NCBI RefSeq assembly: GCF_023503965.1
Contig: NZ_CP097298.1
Coordinates: forward strand, 806,001 to 870,000
Reading direction: 5' to 3'
Origin: Brevundimonas albigilva
Lineage (GTDB): Bacteria > Pseudomonadota > Alphaproteobacteria > Caulobacterales > Caulobacteraceae
DNA length: 64,000 nt
Below are positions 1 through 7,928 of the stretch, piece by piece. The notes beneath the pieces were generated by a model. That model worked only from the letters and a program-made list of their open reading frames with translations, made no database searches and was not told where the DNA came from. Made by a program: the position numbers and the translations under genes. Numbering within the stretch: the stretch's first letter is position 1; each line of letters begins with the position of its first letter.

Positions 1-737
1 TGGCTTTCCCAGATGTTGTCGCGGCCGAATTTCTCACCCATGAACTGCTGCAGCAGCATCTTGCGGATCGGCTCCAGCGTCGCATAGGGCAGCAGCAGTT
101 CGATGCGTCCGCCGCGATCCTCCATGTCGATTCGCAGCTTGATCAGGATGGCCGCATTGGCCGGCCTGGCGATGGCGGCGAATCGCGGATTGGTCTCCAG
201 CCGGTCCAGGTTGAAGTGGACGGGCGTCAGCGGCTCGAACGCCTGGCGGGCGTCGTTCAGAACCACCTCGATCATCCGCTGCACCAGAACGCGCTCGATG
301 GTGGTGTAGGGCCGGCCCTCGATCCGCAGGGCGGCGGTGCCGCGCCGTCCGCCCAGCAGCACGTCGACGATGGAATAGATCAGGTTGGAATCGACCGTCA
401 GCAGGCCGTAGTTGTCCAACTCCTCGGCCCGGAACACCGCCAGGATGGCCGGCAGCGGGATGGAGTTCAGATAGTCGCCGAACCGGATGGAGGAGATGTT
501 GTCCAGCGACACCTCGACGTTGTCCGAGGTGAAGTTGCGCAAGCTGGTCGTCATCAGCCGCACCAGGCGGTCGAAGACGATCTCCAGCATCGGCAGCCGT
601 TCGTAGCTGACCAGGGCGGAGTTGATGATCGATCGGATGCCGGACCGTTCGGAGCCGTCGTCGGCGCCCAGGTCGAAGCCCAGCAGGCTGTCGATCTCGT
701 CCTGGTTCAGCACCCGCTCGGACAGAGCGTCGCTCAT
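1..737 (-). CDS. fliM: Flagellar motor switch protein FliM (3' end beyond window; 5' end uncertain)
   Basis: FliM is part of the cytoplasmic C-ring, where CheY-P binding switches rotation. The readable frame runs off the left edge and ends there in a typical FliM C-terminal stretch (QQFMGEKFGRDNIWES). Near the N-terminus it carries LNQDEIDSLLG, matching the conserved CheY-binding peptide of the family. The ATG at 737 is the first ATG in this frame. However, an ATG at 795, only 2 bases after the fliL stop, opens MSDTAEL in a different frame, and the coding frame stays open between about 780 and 737 (NSILGGAGFEPLSD). I infer that the natural start is 795 and that a small indel near 775-790 splits it off. 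Co-transcribed with fliL. Identity is secure; the start is not. Confidence 0.88.
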   Translation of the reverse strand, partial: MSDALSERVLNQDEIDSLLGFDLGADDGSERSGIRSIINSALVSYERLPMLEIVFDRLVRLMTTSLRNFTSDNVEVSLDNISSIRFGDYLNSIPLPAILAVFRAEELDNYGLLTVDSNLIYSIVDVLLGGRRGTAALRIEGRPYTTIERVLVQRMIEVVLNDARQAFEPLTPVHFNLDRLETNPRFAAIARPANAAILIKLRIDMEDRGGRIELLLPYATLEPIRKMLLQQFMGEKFGRDNIWES

Positions 738-797
738 GTCGCTCAACGGCTCGAAGCCGGCGCCGCCCAGGATCGAGTTCGGCCGTGTCGCTCATGC

Positions 798-1454
798 CTA
801 TTGCACCAGCATTTCTTCGATCAGCACGGCGTCGACCTTGCCCGGCGCGGCGATCAGGTTGACGCGGCGGAGGATTTCGGCGCGCAGCTGATAGGTGCCG
901 GCCGATCCGCTGAGGTCCTCGGGACGCAGTTCGCGCACGAAGCCGGTGAACATGTCCTGCAGGCGCGGCATCTCTTCCTGCAGATGCGTGGCGACCGAGG
1001 CGTCGTGCGTCTCCAGCGTCAGCTTCAGCTTCAGGAAGGTCGGACGTCCGTCGGCCGACTGAATGTTCATCACCATGTCCGGCAGGGTGAAGAAGGTCAC
1101 GCCGTCGGGACCTTCCGCGATCTTGCCCAGGGCGGGATCGGCCTCGCCGCCCTCGCCGCCCCCGCCATGACCGCCGCCCTCCTTCTTCTCCTCGCCGTGA
1201 CCGCCGCCCTTCTCGGCCTTGGCCTCGCCGTGGCCGCCTTCGGCCTCGGCGGCCGCCGGCTTGGGCTTCAGCATGAAGAAGGCCGCCGCGCCGCCGCCGC
1301 CCAGCACCAGCAGGGCGACCGGCGCGATGATGAACAGCAGCGGCAGCTTCTTCTTCTTGGGCGCGGCCTCGCCCTCCCCGCCCTCGCCTTCGGTCGGGGC
1401 GGGCGGCGCGGCGTCCGCATTCGCGTCGCCCTTCTTCTTGCCCAGCTTCAACAT
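798..1454 (-). CDS. fliL: Flagellar basal body-associated protein FliL
   Basis: Single-pass inner-membrane protein that surrounds and stabilises the stator at the basal body. The 218-residue product has a short charged cytoplasmic N-terminus, one membrane segment at about residues 37-62 (LPLLFIIAPVALLVLGGGG), then a periplasmic linker of about 45 residues rich in Gly, His, Glu and Lys with repeated GGGHGE units. The C-terminal FliL domain (about 108-218) ends in the family-typical pattern with LIEEMLVQ. It is longer than enterobacterial FliL (about 155 residues) because of the linker. It is followed directly by fliM and is divergent from flgF across a 162-base region that holds regulatory elements for both units. 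Confidence 0.93.
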   Translation of the reverse strand: MLKLGKKKGDANADAAPPAPTEGEGGEGEAAPKKKKLPLLFIIAPVALLVLGGGGAAAFFMLKPKPAAAEAEGGHGEAKAEKGGGHGEEKKEGGGHGGGGEGGEADPALGKIAEGPDGVTFFTLPDMVMNIQSADGRPTFLKLKLTLETHDASVATHLQEEMPRLQDMFTGFVRELRPEDLSGSAGTYQLRAEILRRVNLIAAPGKVDAVLIEEMLVQ

Positions 1455-1503
1455 GCGGTCGACTCACCCCGGATGGTCCCCGGGGAAGATCGACCCAGCT
1501 TGG

Positions 1504-1518
1504 TTAACACGGCGTTTA
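1504..1518 (-). promoter_or_regulatory. Candidate CtrA-binding site upstream of fliL
   Basis: Reading the minus strand, the site is TAAA-N7-TTAA followed by CC, one base off the Caulobacter CtrA consensus TTAA-N7-TTAA. It lies about 50 bases upstream of the fliL start codon. In Caulobacter the fliLM operon is an early flagellar operon under CtrA control, so position and orientation fit. The assignment is by motif only. Confidence 0.45.
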
Positions 1519-1571
1519 CGATCGGCAGGATTTGCCGAGCGCCACGCCCGCCGCGCCTGGATTAACCCTGT

Positions 1572-1586
1572 TGGCACGACCGTTGC
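1572..1586 (+). promoter_or_regulatory. Sigma-54 (RpoN) promoter of the flgFGAH operon
   Basis: TGGCACGACCGTTGC matches the -24/-12 consensus TGGCAC-N5-TTGC, with the GG and GC dinucleotides separated by exactly 10 bases. The predicted transcription start is about 12 bases downstream, just before the Shine-Dalgarno AAGGAG (1601-1606) of flgF. Late basal body genes of Caulobacter are known to use sigma-54 with the activator FlbD, which supports the reading. I did not identify a FlbD (ftr) site with confidence. Confidence 0.85.
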
Positions 1587-1616
1587 GAGCCATCGGGGCG
1601 AAGGAGCACGCCCCTC

Positions 1617-2357
1617 GTGGAAAACGCCGCCTACATCGGACTGTCCCGCCAGATGACCCTGCGCCGCGAACTCGACATCGTGGCCAACAACGTCGCCAAT
1701 GCGGACACCACCGGCTTCAAGGTCGAGCAGCTGATGCTGAGCGCCGAGGTCGGCCAGCGCGCCCGCAACGACGCCATCCGCCCCGGCGCCAGCTTCGTGC
1801 TGGACAACGGCGTCGGCCGCGACTTCGGCCAGGGAACCCTGCGCCAGACGGGCCGCACCCTGGACTTCGCGGTCGAGGGCGAAGGCGCCTTCTTCGTGGT
1901 TCAGGATGGCGCCGGCCGCCAGGCCTACACCCGCGACGGCGGCTTCACGACCGATCCCACCGGCCGGCTGACCACCAAGCAGGGCCAGCCCGTTCTGGGC
2001 GGCGGGGCCGAGATCGTGCTGGACCCCGAACTGGGCGCACCCAGCGTCGGCGCCGACGGCACCATCACCCAGGACGGGGAGATCGTCGGCCAGCTGTCGG
2101 TCGTGCGCTTCGGCGCGCTGGGCGTGCTGGAAAAGGGCGGCGACGGCCTCTACCGCAACGCCTCCAACGTCCAGCCGATCGAAGCCAACGACGTGCAGAT
2201 CCGGCAGGGAATGCTCGAAGGATCCAACGTCAATCCGCTGCTGGAAATGACCAGCCTCATCGAGATCAGCCGCGCCTATGAAAGCGTCACGCGGATGATC
2301 GAGAACACCACCGACCTCAGCCGCCGCGCCGTCGAGCGCCTCGGCAAGGCCGCTTAA
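1617..2357 (+). CDS. flgF: Flagellar proximal rod protein FlgF
   Basis: FlgF builds the proximal part of the periplasmic rod. The 246-residue product begins with the rod/hook family signature (LDIVANNVANADTTGFK, about residues 19-35) and ends with the matching C-terminal helix (LIEISRAYESVTRMIENT), both needed for the coiled-coil core shared by axial proteins. The start is GTG at 1617, the only candidate that keeps the intact N-terminal motif; AAGGAG lies 10 bases upstream. First gene of the flgF-flgG-flgA-flgH unit; the gap to flgG is 12 bases. Confidence 0.95.
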   Translation: MENAAYIGLSRQMTLRRELDIVANNVANADTTGFKVEQLMLSAEVGQRARNDAIRPGASFVLDNGVGRDFGQGTLRQTGRTLDFAVEGEGAFFVVQDGAGRQAYTRDGGFTTDPTGRLTTKQGQPVLGGGAEIVLDPELGAPSVGADGTITQDGEIVGQLSVVRFGALGVLEKGGDGLYRNASNVQPIEANDVQIRQGMLEGSNVNPLLEMTSLIEISRAYESVTRMIENTTDLSRRAVERLGKAA

Positions 2358-2369
2358 GGAGAGCCCCTC

Positions 2370-3158
2370 ATGCGCGCTCTGAGAACCGCCGCCTCGGGCA
2401 TGGCCGCCCAGCAGCTGAACGTGGAGGTCATCTCCAACAACATCGCCAACATGAACACGGTGGGCTTCAAGAAGCAGCGCGCCGAGTTCCAGGACCTGCT
2501 CTATCAGAACATCGAGCGGATGGGCGCGCAGTCCTCGTCCCAGGGCAACGTGGTGCCGACCGGCATCCAGGTCGGCGCGGGCGTCAAGGCCGGCGCGGTC
2601 TATCGCATCACCGAACAGGGCACGCCCCAGCACACCGGCAATCCCTACGACATGGCCATCGACGGCAAGGGCTTCTTCCAGGTCACCCTGCCCTCGGGCG
2701 AGATCGCCTACACCCGGGCCGGCAATCTGCAGGTCAATCCCGAAGGCCAAATGGTCACCGACGACGGCTATCTGCTGGAGCCCGCGGTCACCATCCCCCA
2801 GGACGCGGTCGACATCATCATCTCCAAGTCCGGCCTGGTCCAGGTGACCACCGCCGGCCAGGCCGAGCCGACCACCGTGGGCCAGATCGAACTGGCCACA
2901 TTCTTCAACGAAGCGGGCCTGGAGGCCATCGGCGACAATCTGCTGCTGGAAACCGCCGCCTCCGGCGCCGCCACCATCGGCGCCCCGGGCGAGGTCGGCT
3001 TCGGCCAGATCCTGCAGTCCTACACCGAAGCCTCCAACGTCGACGCCGTGTCCGAGATCAGCGCCCTGATCGTGGCCCAGCGCGCCTATGAGATGAACTC
3101 CAAGGTCATCAGCACCGCCGACGAGATGCTGTCCGTCGCCGCCCAGGTGAAGAGCTAG
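2370..3158 (+). CDS. flgG: Flagellar distal rod protein FlgG
   Basis: FlgG forms the distal rod that passes through the P and L rings. The 262-residue product is full length. It has the N-terminal motif LNVEVISNNIANMNTVGFKK, the central D1-type domain with the FlgG pattern YDMAIDGKGFFQV and YTRAGNLQVNPEGQ, and the C-terminal LIVAQRAYEMNSKVISTADEM. AGGAGAG stands 9 bases before the ATG. It is followed 3 bases later by flgA. Confidence 0.97.
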   Translation: MRALRTAASGMAAQQLNVEVISNNIANMNTVGFKKQRAEFQDLLYQNIERMGAQSSSQGNVVPTGIQVGAGVKAGAVYRITEQGTPQHTGNPYDMAIDGKGFFQVTLPSGEIAYTRAGNLQVNPEGQMVTDDGYLLEPAVTIPQDAVDIIISKSGLVQVTTAGQAEPTTVGQIELATFFNEAGLEAIGDNLLLETAASGAATIGAPGEVGFGQILQSYTEASNVDAVSEISALIVAQRAYEMNSKVISTADEMLSVAAQVKS

Positions 3159-3161
3159 ATC

Positions 3162-3779
3162 ATGACCCTGCTGCACCGAACCCTGGCGCTGAGCGCCGCC
3201 CTCGCCGTCCTGGCCGGCCCGGCCCTGGCCGCGCCCGTGACGCTGAAGGCCAATCCGGTCGACGACGACGGCCGCGTCACCTTGGGCGACATCTTCGATG
3301 GCGCGGGCGGGGCCGCTGATGTCGTGGTCGCCCGCCGCGTCGGCCCGTCGGTGGTGATGGAGGCCGGGCAGCTCCAGGCCCTGGCGCGCCAGGCGGGCCT
3401 GGACTGGGTCAATCCCAACGGCCTGCGCCGCGTCGCCGTGCGCCAGGGGGTCGCCGAGGCGCCCGGCGCCGTTGCGGCGATCCAGACGCCCGCCGCCGCC
3501 CCCGCCCCTGTTCGCGCCGCCTCCCGCCGCCCCGCCGCCCGCGAGACGGTCATCAAGCGCAACGACATGGTGCGCGTCACCTACGAGGTCAGCGGCGTGA
3601 AACTGGCCGTCTTGGGCCGCGCCATGCGCGACGCCGCCGTGGGCGAGCCCGTCGCCGTCACCAACACCACCTCCAACCGCATCATCGACGCGGTCGCCGC
3701 CGGTCCGGGCCAGGCGGTCGCCGGTCCTGCGGGCGACGCCATCCGCGCCGAAGCCTTTTCCCAGTTCGCCGCCCGCTAG
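3162..3779 (+). CDS. flgA: Flagellar P-ring assembly chaperone FlgA
   Basis: Periplasmic chaperone for FlgI during P-ring assembly. The 205-residue product has a clear Sec signal peptide ending in LAGPALAAP (about residue 24). A beta-rich N-terminal domain, a low-complexity Ala/Pro linker (about 108-130) and a C-terminal SAF-like domain follow (about 131-205: ETVIKRNDMVRVTYEVSGVKL ending in a VTNTTSNRII strand). The ATG lies 3 bases after the flgG stop, so translation is probably coupled. The FlgI substrate is not encoded in this window, as in other Caulobacterales where flgI is elsewhere. Confidence 0.9.
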   Translation: MTLLHRTLALSAALAVLAGPALAAPVTLKANPVDDDGRVTLGDIFDGAGGAADVVVARRVGPSVVMEAGQLQALARQAGLDWVNPNGLRRVAVRQGVAEAPGAVAAIQTPAAAPAPVRAASRRPAARETVIKRNDMVRVTYEVSGVKLAVLGRAMRDAAVGEPVAVTNTTSNRIIDAVAAGPGQAVAGPAGDAIRAEAFSQFAAR

Positions 3780-3799
3780 TCCGAGCAGAGAGCCCCGTC

Positions 3800-4534
3800 A
3801 TGCGTAAAACCCTTCTCGCCGCCGCCCTGCTGACCGCGTCCGGCCTGAGCGCCTGCTCCACCGCCGTGGAGGCCGTGCGCGGTCCCGAACTGGCCCCGAT
3901 CGGCTATCCGGCGGCCCTGGTCCCCGTCCAGCAGACCTATCTGCCGGCTCCCCGCTCGGAGGCCCAGCCCGCCAGCGCCAACAGCCTGTGGCGCACCGGC
4001 GCCCGCTCCTTCTTCGGCGACCAGCGCGCGCGTCACGTCGGCGACATCCTGACCGTCCGCATCGACATCGACGACCGCGCCCAGACCCAGAACAGCACCA
4101 CGCGCGCGCGCTCCAACGACATCTCCGCCGGCGTCAACAGCCTGCTGGGCCTGGAAAGCGCCGCCAACCGCGCCTTCCCCAACGCCTTCGACCCGTCGCG
4201 CCTGGTCGATCTGGGCGGCGAGGTGAATGCCGCCGGCTCCGGCTCGGTCAATCGTTCGGAACGCGTCTCCCTGACGGTGGCCGCCGTGGTGACCGAGGTG
4301 CTGGCCAACGGAAACCTGGTGATCCAGGGCCGCCAGGAGGTCCGCACCAACCGCGAGGTGCGCGAACTGACCGTCGCCGGCATCGTGCGGCCCGAGGACA
4401 TCTCCTCGGCCAACGCCATCAGCCACACCCAGATCGCCGAGGCGCGCATCTCGTACGGCGGACGCGGGGACATCAGCCGGGTGCAGGCCACCCCCGCAGG
4501 CCAGAGCCTGATCGAGCGTTTCAGCCCCTTCTGA
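3800..4534 (+). CDS. flgH: Flagellar L-ring lipoprotein FlgH
   Basis: Outer-membrane lipoprotein forming the L ring around the rod. The 244-residue product has a lipoprotein signal with lipobox LSAC (Cys at about 19). Typical FlgH blocks follow: SLWRTGARSFFGDQRARHVGDILTV, NRSERVSLTVAAVVTEVLANGNLVIQGRQEVRTN and IVRPEDISSANAISHTQIAEARISYGGRG (motifs given in parts, about residues 55-235). Last recognised flagellar gene of the operon; a GC hairpin follows 6 bases after the stop. Confidence 0.96.
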   Translation: MRKTLLAAALLTASGLSACSTAVEAVRGPELAPIGYPAALVPVQQTYLPAPRSEAQPASANSLWRTGARSFFGDQRARHVGDILTVRIDIDDRAQTQNSTTRARSNDISAGVNSLLGLESAANRAFPNAFDPSRLVDLGGEVNAAGSGSVNRSERVSLTVAAVVTEVLANGNLVIQGRQEVRTNREVRELTVAGIVRPEDISSANAISHTQIAEARISYGGRGDISRVQATPAGQSLIERFSPF

Positions 4535-4540
4535 CGCGGC

Positions 4541-4561
4541 GCCCGGCAGAAAACGCCGGGC
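4541..4561 (+). terminator. GC-rich hairpin after flgH
   Basis: GCCCGGC (4541-4547) pairs perfectly with GCCGGGC (4555-4561) around the 7-base loop AGAAAAC. It lies just after the flgH stop. No T-run follows, so it may attenuate or protect the message rather than terminate fully. Confidence 0.45.
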
Positions 4562-4611
4562 CCGGCAAGCGCGGCCGTGAACCCATGACGCCAACCGGCG
4601 TTAGTTCGGCG

Positions 4612-5076
4612 ATGTTGAAGTTCCTGGTCCCCGCCGTCGCCTGTGTCGCCCTGGTCGCCGCCAGCGCCCGGACGCAGACGCTCGACGCCGCCTCCACGGC
4701 CCCGGAGATGGCCTGGCGCCTGGACCACGAGGGTCCGGTGGCCAAGCTGACCTACGGCGCGGCGAATTCGGATCACCTGGCGGTGATGATCACCTGCCAG
4801 CCGGGCGAGGGCGTGGCGGTCTTCTATGGCGCCGCCCACCCGGACAGCCCGCGTCTTCTCAAGGCCTCCAGCACCCCGCAGCCCGTGGACCCCCTGTCCA
4901 ACGGCGCCGCCTACGAAACCCAGGTCGCGCTGGACGATCCCAGCCTGACGGGCCTGGCGCGAAACGGTTCCTTGCGTCTGATCGGCGACGACGGTTCCAC
5001 GGTCCTGACCGCAGATCGGCAAGCTCGCGGCATGGCGGCCGACATGCTGGCCTATTGCGGTTCGTCGCGCGTCTGA
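4612..5076 (+). CDS. Exported protein of unknown function, first of three tandem paralogues
   Basis: Not a family I recognise. From ATG 4612 the product has a hydrophobic signal peptide (MLKFLVPAVACVALVAASA); an in-frame ATG at 4585 would add nine residues without a better ribosome site. The mature part starts with a Trp-containing strand (MAWRLDHEG), then KLTYGAANSDHLAVMITCQPGEGVAV, and ends with MLAYCG near the C-terminus, giving exactly two Cys in the mature protein. The same W...YG..SD...C..G.G...C pattern recurs in the next two genes. I infer a disulphide-linked periplasmic beta domain. It follows flgH in the same direction by 77 bases, so it could be read with the flagellar operon if the intervening hairpin leaks. 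Confidence 0.72.
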   Translation: MLKFLVPAVACVALVAASARTQTLDAASTAPEMAWRLDHEGPVAKLTYGAANSDHLAVMITCQPGEGVAVFYGAAHPDSPRLLKASSTPQPVDPLSNGAAYETQVALDDPSLTGLARNGSLRLIGDDGSTVLTADRQARGMAADMLAYCGSSRV

Positions 5077-5125
5077 CGACATTGGCGCCGACGCGGCGTT
5101 GCGCGTCGTCGGCGGGGGCTGACGC

Positions 5126-5554
5126 ATGACCCTGATGGTTTCCCTTTTGCTCGCCGCCGCCTTGCAGGCCGCGCCCGGGCCGGCGTGGACCTGGACGCTT
5201 TATGACGGCGACGGGCCGGTGGTCCTGGCGAACGAGGCGCCCGACACGCCCGATCTGCGCGCCACCCTGCAATGCGACCGCGGCGCCGGGGCCGTTGAGG
5301 TGTCCCTCTATGATCCGCCGGCCCAGCCCGGATTCGCCCGCGTCAGCGCCGGTCGCGCCTCGACGACCACCGAGGCGCAGGCCGGCCGCGACGGCGCCGT
5401 CAGCTTCGTCGTGCGCGCAGACCATCCGGTCTTCGCCGCCTTCGCCGGAACCGGCCTGATGACCGTCGCAGTCGGCGACGACCAGAGCCAGATCGTGGTC
5501 CAGCCCCGTCATCTGGGCAAGCTGCGCCGCTTCACCGACCTTTGCGCGGGATAG
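5126..5554 (+). CDS. Exported protein of unknown function, second of three tandem paralogues
   Basis: The 142-residue product has a short signal peptide (MVSLLLAAALQAAPGPA). The mature part follows the pattern of its neighbours: AWTWTLYDGDGPVVLANEAPDT, then LRATLQCDRGAGAVEVSLYD, a middle region of about 60 residues and a C-terminal FTDLCAG. Like the flanking genes it has two Cys, one after the SD/PD segment and one just before the end. Sequence similarity to its neighbours is low outside these positions, so duplication is old. No enzyme motif is visible. It is followed 5 bases later by the third paralogue, so the two are very likely co-translated. Confidence 0.72.
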   Translation: MTLMVSLLLAAALQAAPGPAWTWTLYDGDGPVVLANEAPDTPDLRATLQCDRGAGAVEVSLYDPPAQPGFARVSAGRASTTTEAQAGRDGAVSFVVRADHPVFAAFAGTGLMTVAVGDDQSQIVVQPRHLGKLRRFTDLCAG

Positions 5555-5559
5555 AGATC

Positions 5560-6054
5560 ATGCGCCTCGCCATTCTTTCCGTTGCACTGACCGCCGCCGC
5601 GCTCTCGGCCTGCGCCACCTCGCCCCGCCAGCCCGCCCCCGTCGCCGCCGCCGCCGCGCCCGCGCCGATCGACGGCTACGACTGGTTCATGCACCAGGAC
5701 GGCGGCGAGGCCATGCTGGCCTACGGCGTGGCGGACAGCGACGAGGTCAAGCTGCGCTTCGACTGCGGCAAGGGAACGGGCCGCCTGCATCTGATCGCGC
5801 CGGCCGTGAAGGGCGAGCGGCAGTTCCATCTGGAATCCGGCGGCGACACGGAACGGTATCCTGCCTCTCTCGAGCCCTCGGGGCTGCACGACGGCGACCT
5901 GATGAACGGCGAGGCGCCGGCTGACGCGCCCGTGTTCCAGCGTTTTCGCCGCCTGGGCTGGATCGCCGCCTGGCGGGGTCAGGACCGCGAGGTCTATGCC
6001 GCCCATCCCGGGTCCGAAGACAAGGTCGAGGCCTTCTTCAGCGTCTGCGGCTGA
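5560..6054 (+). CDS. Lipoprotein of unknown function, third of three tandem paralogues
   Basis: From ATG 5560 the 164-residue product has a lipoprotein signal with lipobox LSAC (Cys at about 18), so this copy is probably membrane anchored while the other two are soluble. After an Ala/Pro linker comes GYDWFMHQDGGEAMLAYGVA followed by DSDEVKLRFDCGKGTGRLHL. These match the first paralogue in the Trp, the YG, the SD and the C..G.G positions. The end, AFFSVCG, again places the second Cys three residues from the terminus. Function unknown. A TTG at 5542 in frame is a poorer start because it would spoil the signal peptide. Confidence 0.75.
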   Translation: MRLAILSVALTAAALSACATSPRQPAPVAAAAAPAPIDGYDWFMHQDGGEAMLAYGVADSDEVKLRFDCGKGTGRLHLIAPAVKGERQFHLESGGDTERYPASLEPSGLHDGDLMNGEAPADAPVFQRFRRLGWIAAWRGQDREVYAAHPGSEDKVEAFFSVCG

Positions 6055-6131
6055 CCCTTTCCCCTTTTCCGTGACGGCTTGACGGCGGCGCCCGCCTCGG
6101 CTTGCCTGCCGCCCTGTTTCGGGAGGGGTTC

Positions 6132-7925
6132 ATGAAGGTGTCTCATCTGGCCGTCGCGGCGGCCCTGGCCTTGGGCGCGCCGGCGGCCGCCCTGTCCCAG
6201 GCGGCCTCGCCCGCCGAAGCGTCCAGCCCTTCGCCCAGCACGGCGGACGCCGCGCTGGAACAGATCGTCGCCGACTACGAAGCCTATCAGAAGTCCGTCG
6301 ACCCCCTGTCCGCCAGCGGCGAGGGCGATCTGGAGGCGATGGCGCGGATTCCCGACCTGTCGCGCGCCTTCGAACTGGCTCAGAGGGCGCCGATGGAGGG
6401 CTTCGTGCGCCGCCTCCAGGCCATCGACACGGGCGACCTGTCCCACGCCAACCAGATCAACCACGCCTTCCTGCTTTACGTCCTGGCGCGCGGGATCGAA
6501 GGGCTGGATTACGACACCGGCCGGCTGGCCTTCGACAGCGAGGGCGGGCCGGGCACCTGGGCCATCTACATGGGCTCCAGCACTCGCCTGAACTCGATCG
6601 CCGAGGCCGAGGCCTATCTGAAACGGGTCGAAGGCTTCGCCACCATCTACGCCCAGACCACCGACAACGCCCGGCGCGGGCTGGAGACGGGCATGGTCCA
6701 GGCCCGTTCCGTGACCCAGAGCGCCATCGAACTGGCCCGCAACGACGTCGACACGCCCGCCGACGCCGATCCCCTGTTGAAGCCCCTGTCGACCCTGCCC
6801 TCGACCGTCTCCCAAGCGGACAAGGATCGCCTGGCCGCGCGCGCCGCCGAGGTGATCGCCCGCGACATCGTGCCCGCCCGTCAGGCCTGGCTGGCGTTCC
6901 TGGAAACCGAATATCTGCCCAAGGCGCCCGTCGAGCCTGGCCTGGCGCACCGGCCGGGCGGAAAGGCCCTCTACGCCTATCTGGTTCGCGGCCACACCAC
7001 TACGGACCTGACGCCGGACCAGATCCACCAGATCGGACTGGACGAGGTCGCCCGCATCCGCGCGCGCATGGACGTGGAGATGAAGGCCTCCGGCTGGACC
7101 GGCGACTTCGCCGGCTTCCTGAACTTCCTCCGCACCGATCCGCAGTTCTACGCCGCGACGCGCGAGGAACTGCTGGAGAAGGCCTCGGAAATGGCCAAGC
7201 GCGCCGACGGCGGCCTGCCGCCGCTGTTCGCCACCCTGCCGCGCCTGCCCTACGACGTGCAGCCCGTCCCGCCCCAGATCGAGGAGAACTACACCACCGG
7301 CCGGTACAATGGCGGCTCGATGCAGAACGGCGTGGCCGCCCACTACATCGTCAACACCTCCAAGCTGGACCAGCGCCCGCTCTACGAACTGCCGGCCCTG
7401 ACGCTGCACGAGGCCGTGCCCGGCCACCACGTCCAGATCGCCCTGCAGCAGGAGGCCGAGGGCCAGCCCTACTTCCGCCGCCAGGCCAACGTCAGCGCCT
7501 TCACCGAGGGCTGGGGCCTGTACGCCGAGTATCTGGGCGAGGAGATGGGCTTCTACCGCACGCCCTATGAACGCTTCGGCCGGCTGTCCTACGAGATGTG
7601 GCGCGCCTGTCGGCTGGTGGCCGACACCGGCCTGCACTGGATGGGCTGGAGCGAGGAGCAGGCCCGCGCCTGCTTCCGCGACAACTCGGCCCTGGCGCCG
7701 CACAACATCGAGACCGAACTTCAGCGCTATATCGGCTGGCCCGGCCAGGCCACGGCCTACAAGATCGGCGAGATCCGCCTGCGCGACATCCGCGCCCGCG
7801 CCGAGCGAGAACTGGGGTCGAACTTCAACATCCGCACCTTCCACGACGCCCTGCTGACCGAAGGCCCCCTGCCCCTGGCCCTGCTGGACCAGCGCATGGA
7901 CGCCTGGATCGCGGAGCAGAAATAA
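6132..7925 (+). CDS. DUF885 family exported protein, putative metallohydrolase
   Basis: The product is 597 residues from ATG 6132, which is preceded by GGGAGGGG; the signal peptide ends near LSQAAS. The body is the mostly helical DUF885 family (about residues 40-595). Its best-known landmark is present: LTLHEAVPGHHVQIAL (about 427), a His-Glu-containing segment resembling a zinc-peptidase site, and downstream EGWGLYAEYLGEEMG. By family these are predicted exported peptidase-like enzymes, but no substrate is established here. It stands alone; a two-hairpin repeat follows the stop and the next gene is convergent. Confidence 0.85.
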   Translation: MKVSHLAVAAALALGAPAAALSQAASPAEASSPSPSTADAALEQIVADYEAYQKSVDPLSASGEGDLEAMARIPDLSRAFELAQRAPMEGFVRRLQAIDTGDLSHANQINHAFLLYVLARGIEGLDYDTGRLAFDSEGGPGTWAIYMGSSTRLNSIAEAEAYLKRVEGFATIYAQTTDNARRGLETGMVQARSVTQSAIELARNDVDTPADADPLLKPLSTLPSTVSQADKDRLAARAAEVIARDIVPARQAWLAFLETEYLPKAPVEPGLAHRPGGKALYAYLVRGHTTTDLTPDQIHQIGLDEVARIRARMDVEMKASGWTGDFAGFLNFLRTDPQFYAATREELLEKASEMAKRADGGLPPLFATLPRLPYDVQPVPPQIEENYTTGRYNGGSMQNGVAAHYIVNTSKLDQRPLYELPALTLHEAVPGHHVQIALQQEAEGQPYFRRQANVSAFTEGWGLYAEYLGEEMGFYRTPYERFGRLSYEMWRACRLVADTGLHWMGWSEEQARACFRDNSALAPHNIETELQRYIGWPGQATAYKIGEIRLRDIRARAERELGSNFNIRTFHDALLTEGPLPLALLDQRMDAWIAEQK

Positions 7926-7928
7926 GCC

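Noticed and set aside
1562..1568. TTAACCC near the flgF promoter as a second CtrA site
   Set aside because: No second TTAA-like half-site lies 7 bases away on either side; it is only a half-site.
5994..7844. Long open frame on the minus strand opposite the DUF885 gene
   Set aside because: It has no recognisable family, and is rich in Gly, Val, Arg and His as expected from the complement of a GC-rich gene. The plus-strand gene has a signal peptide, a ribosome site and family motifs. Similar antisense frames at 1464-3176, 14565-17201, 17044-19182, 58888-61995 and 62060-63958 were dropped for the same reason.
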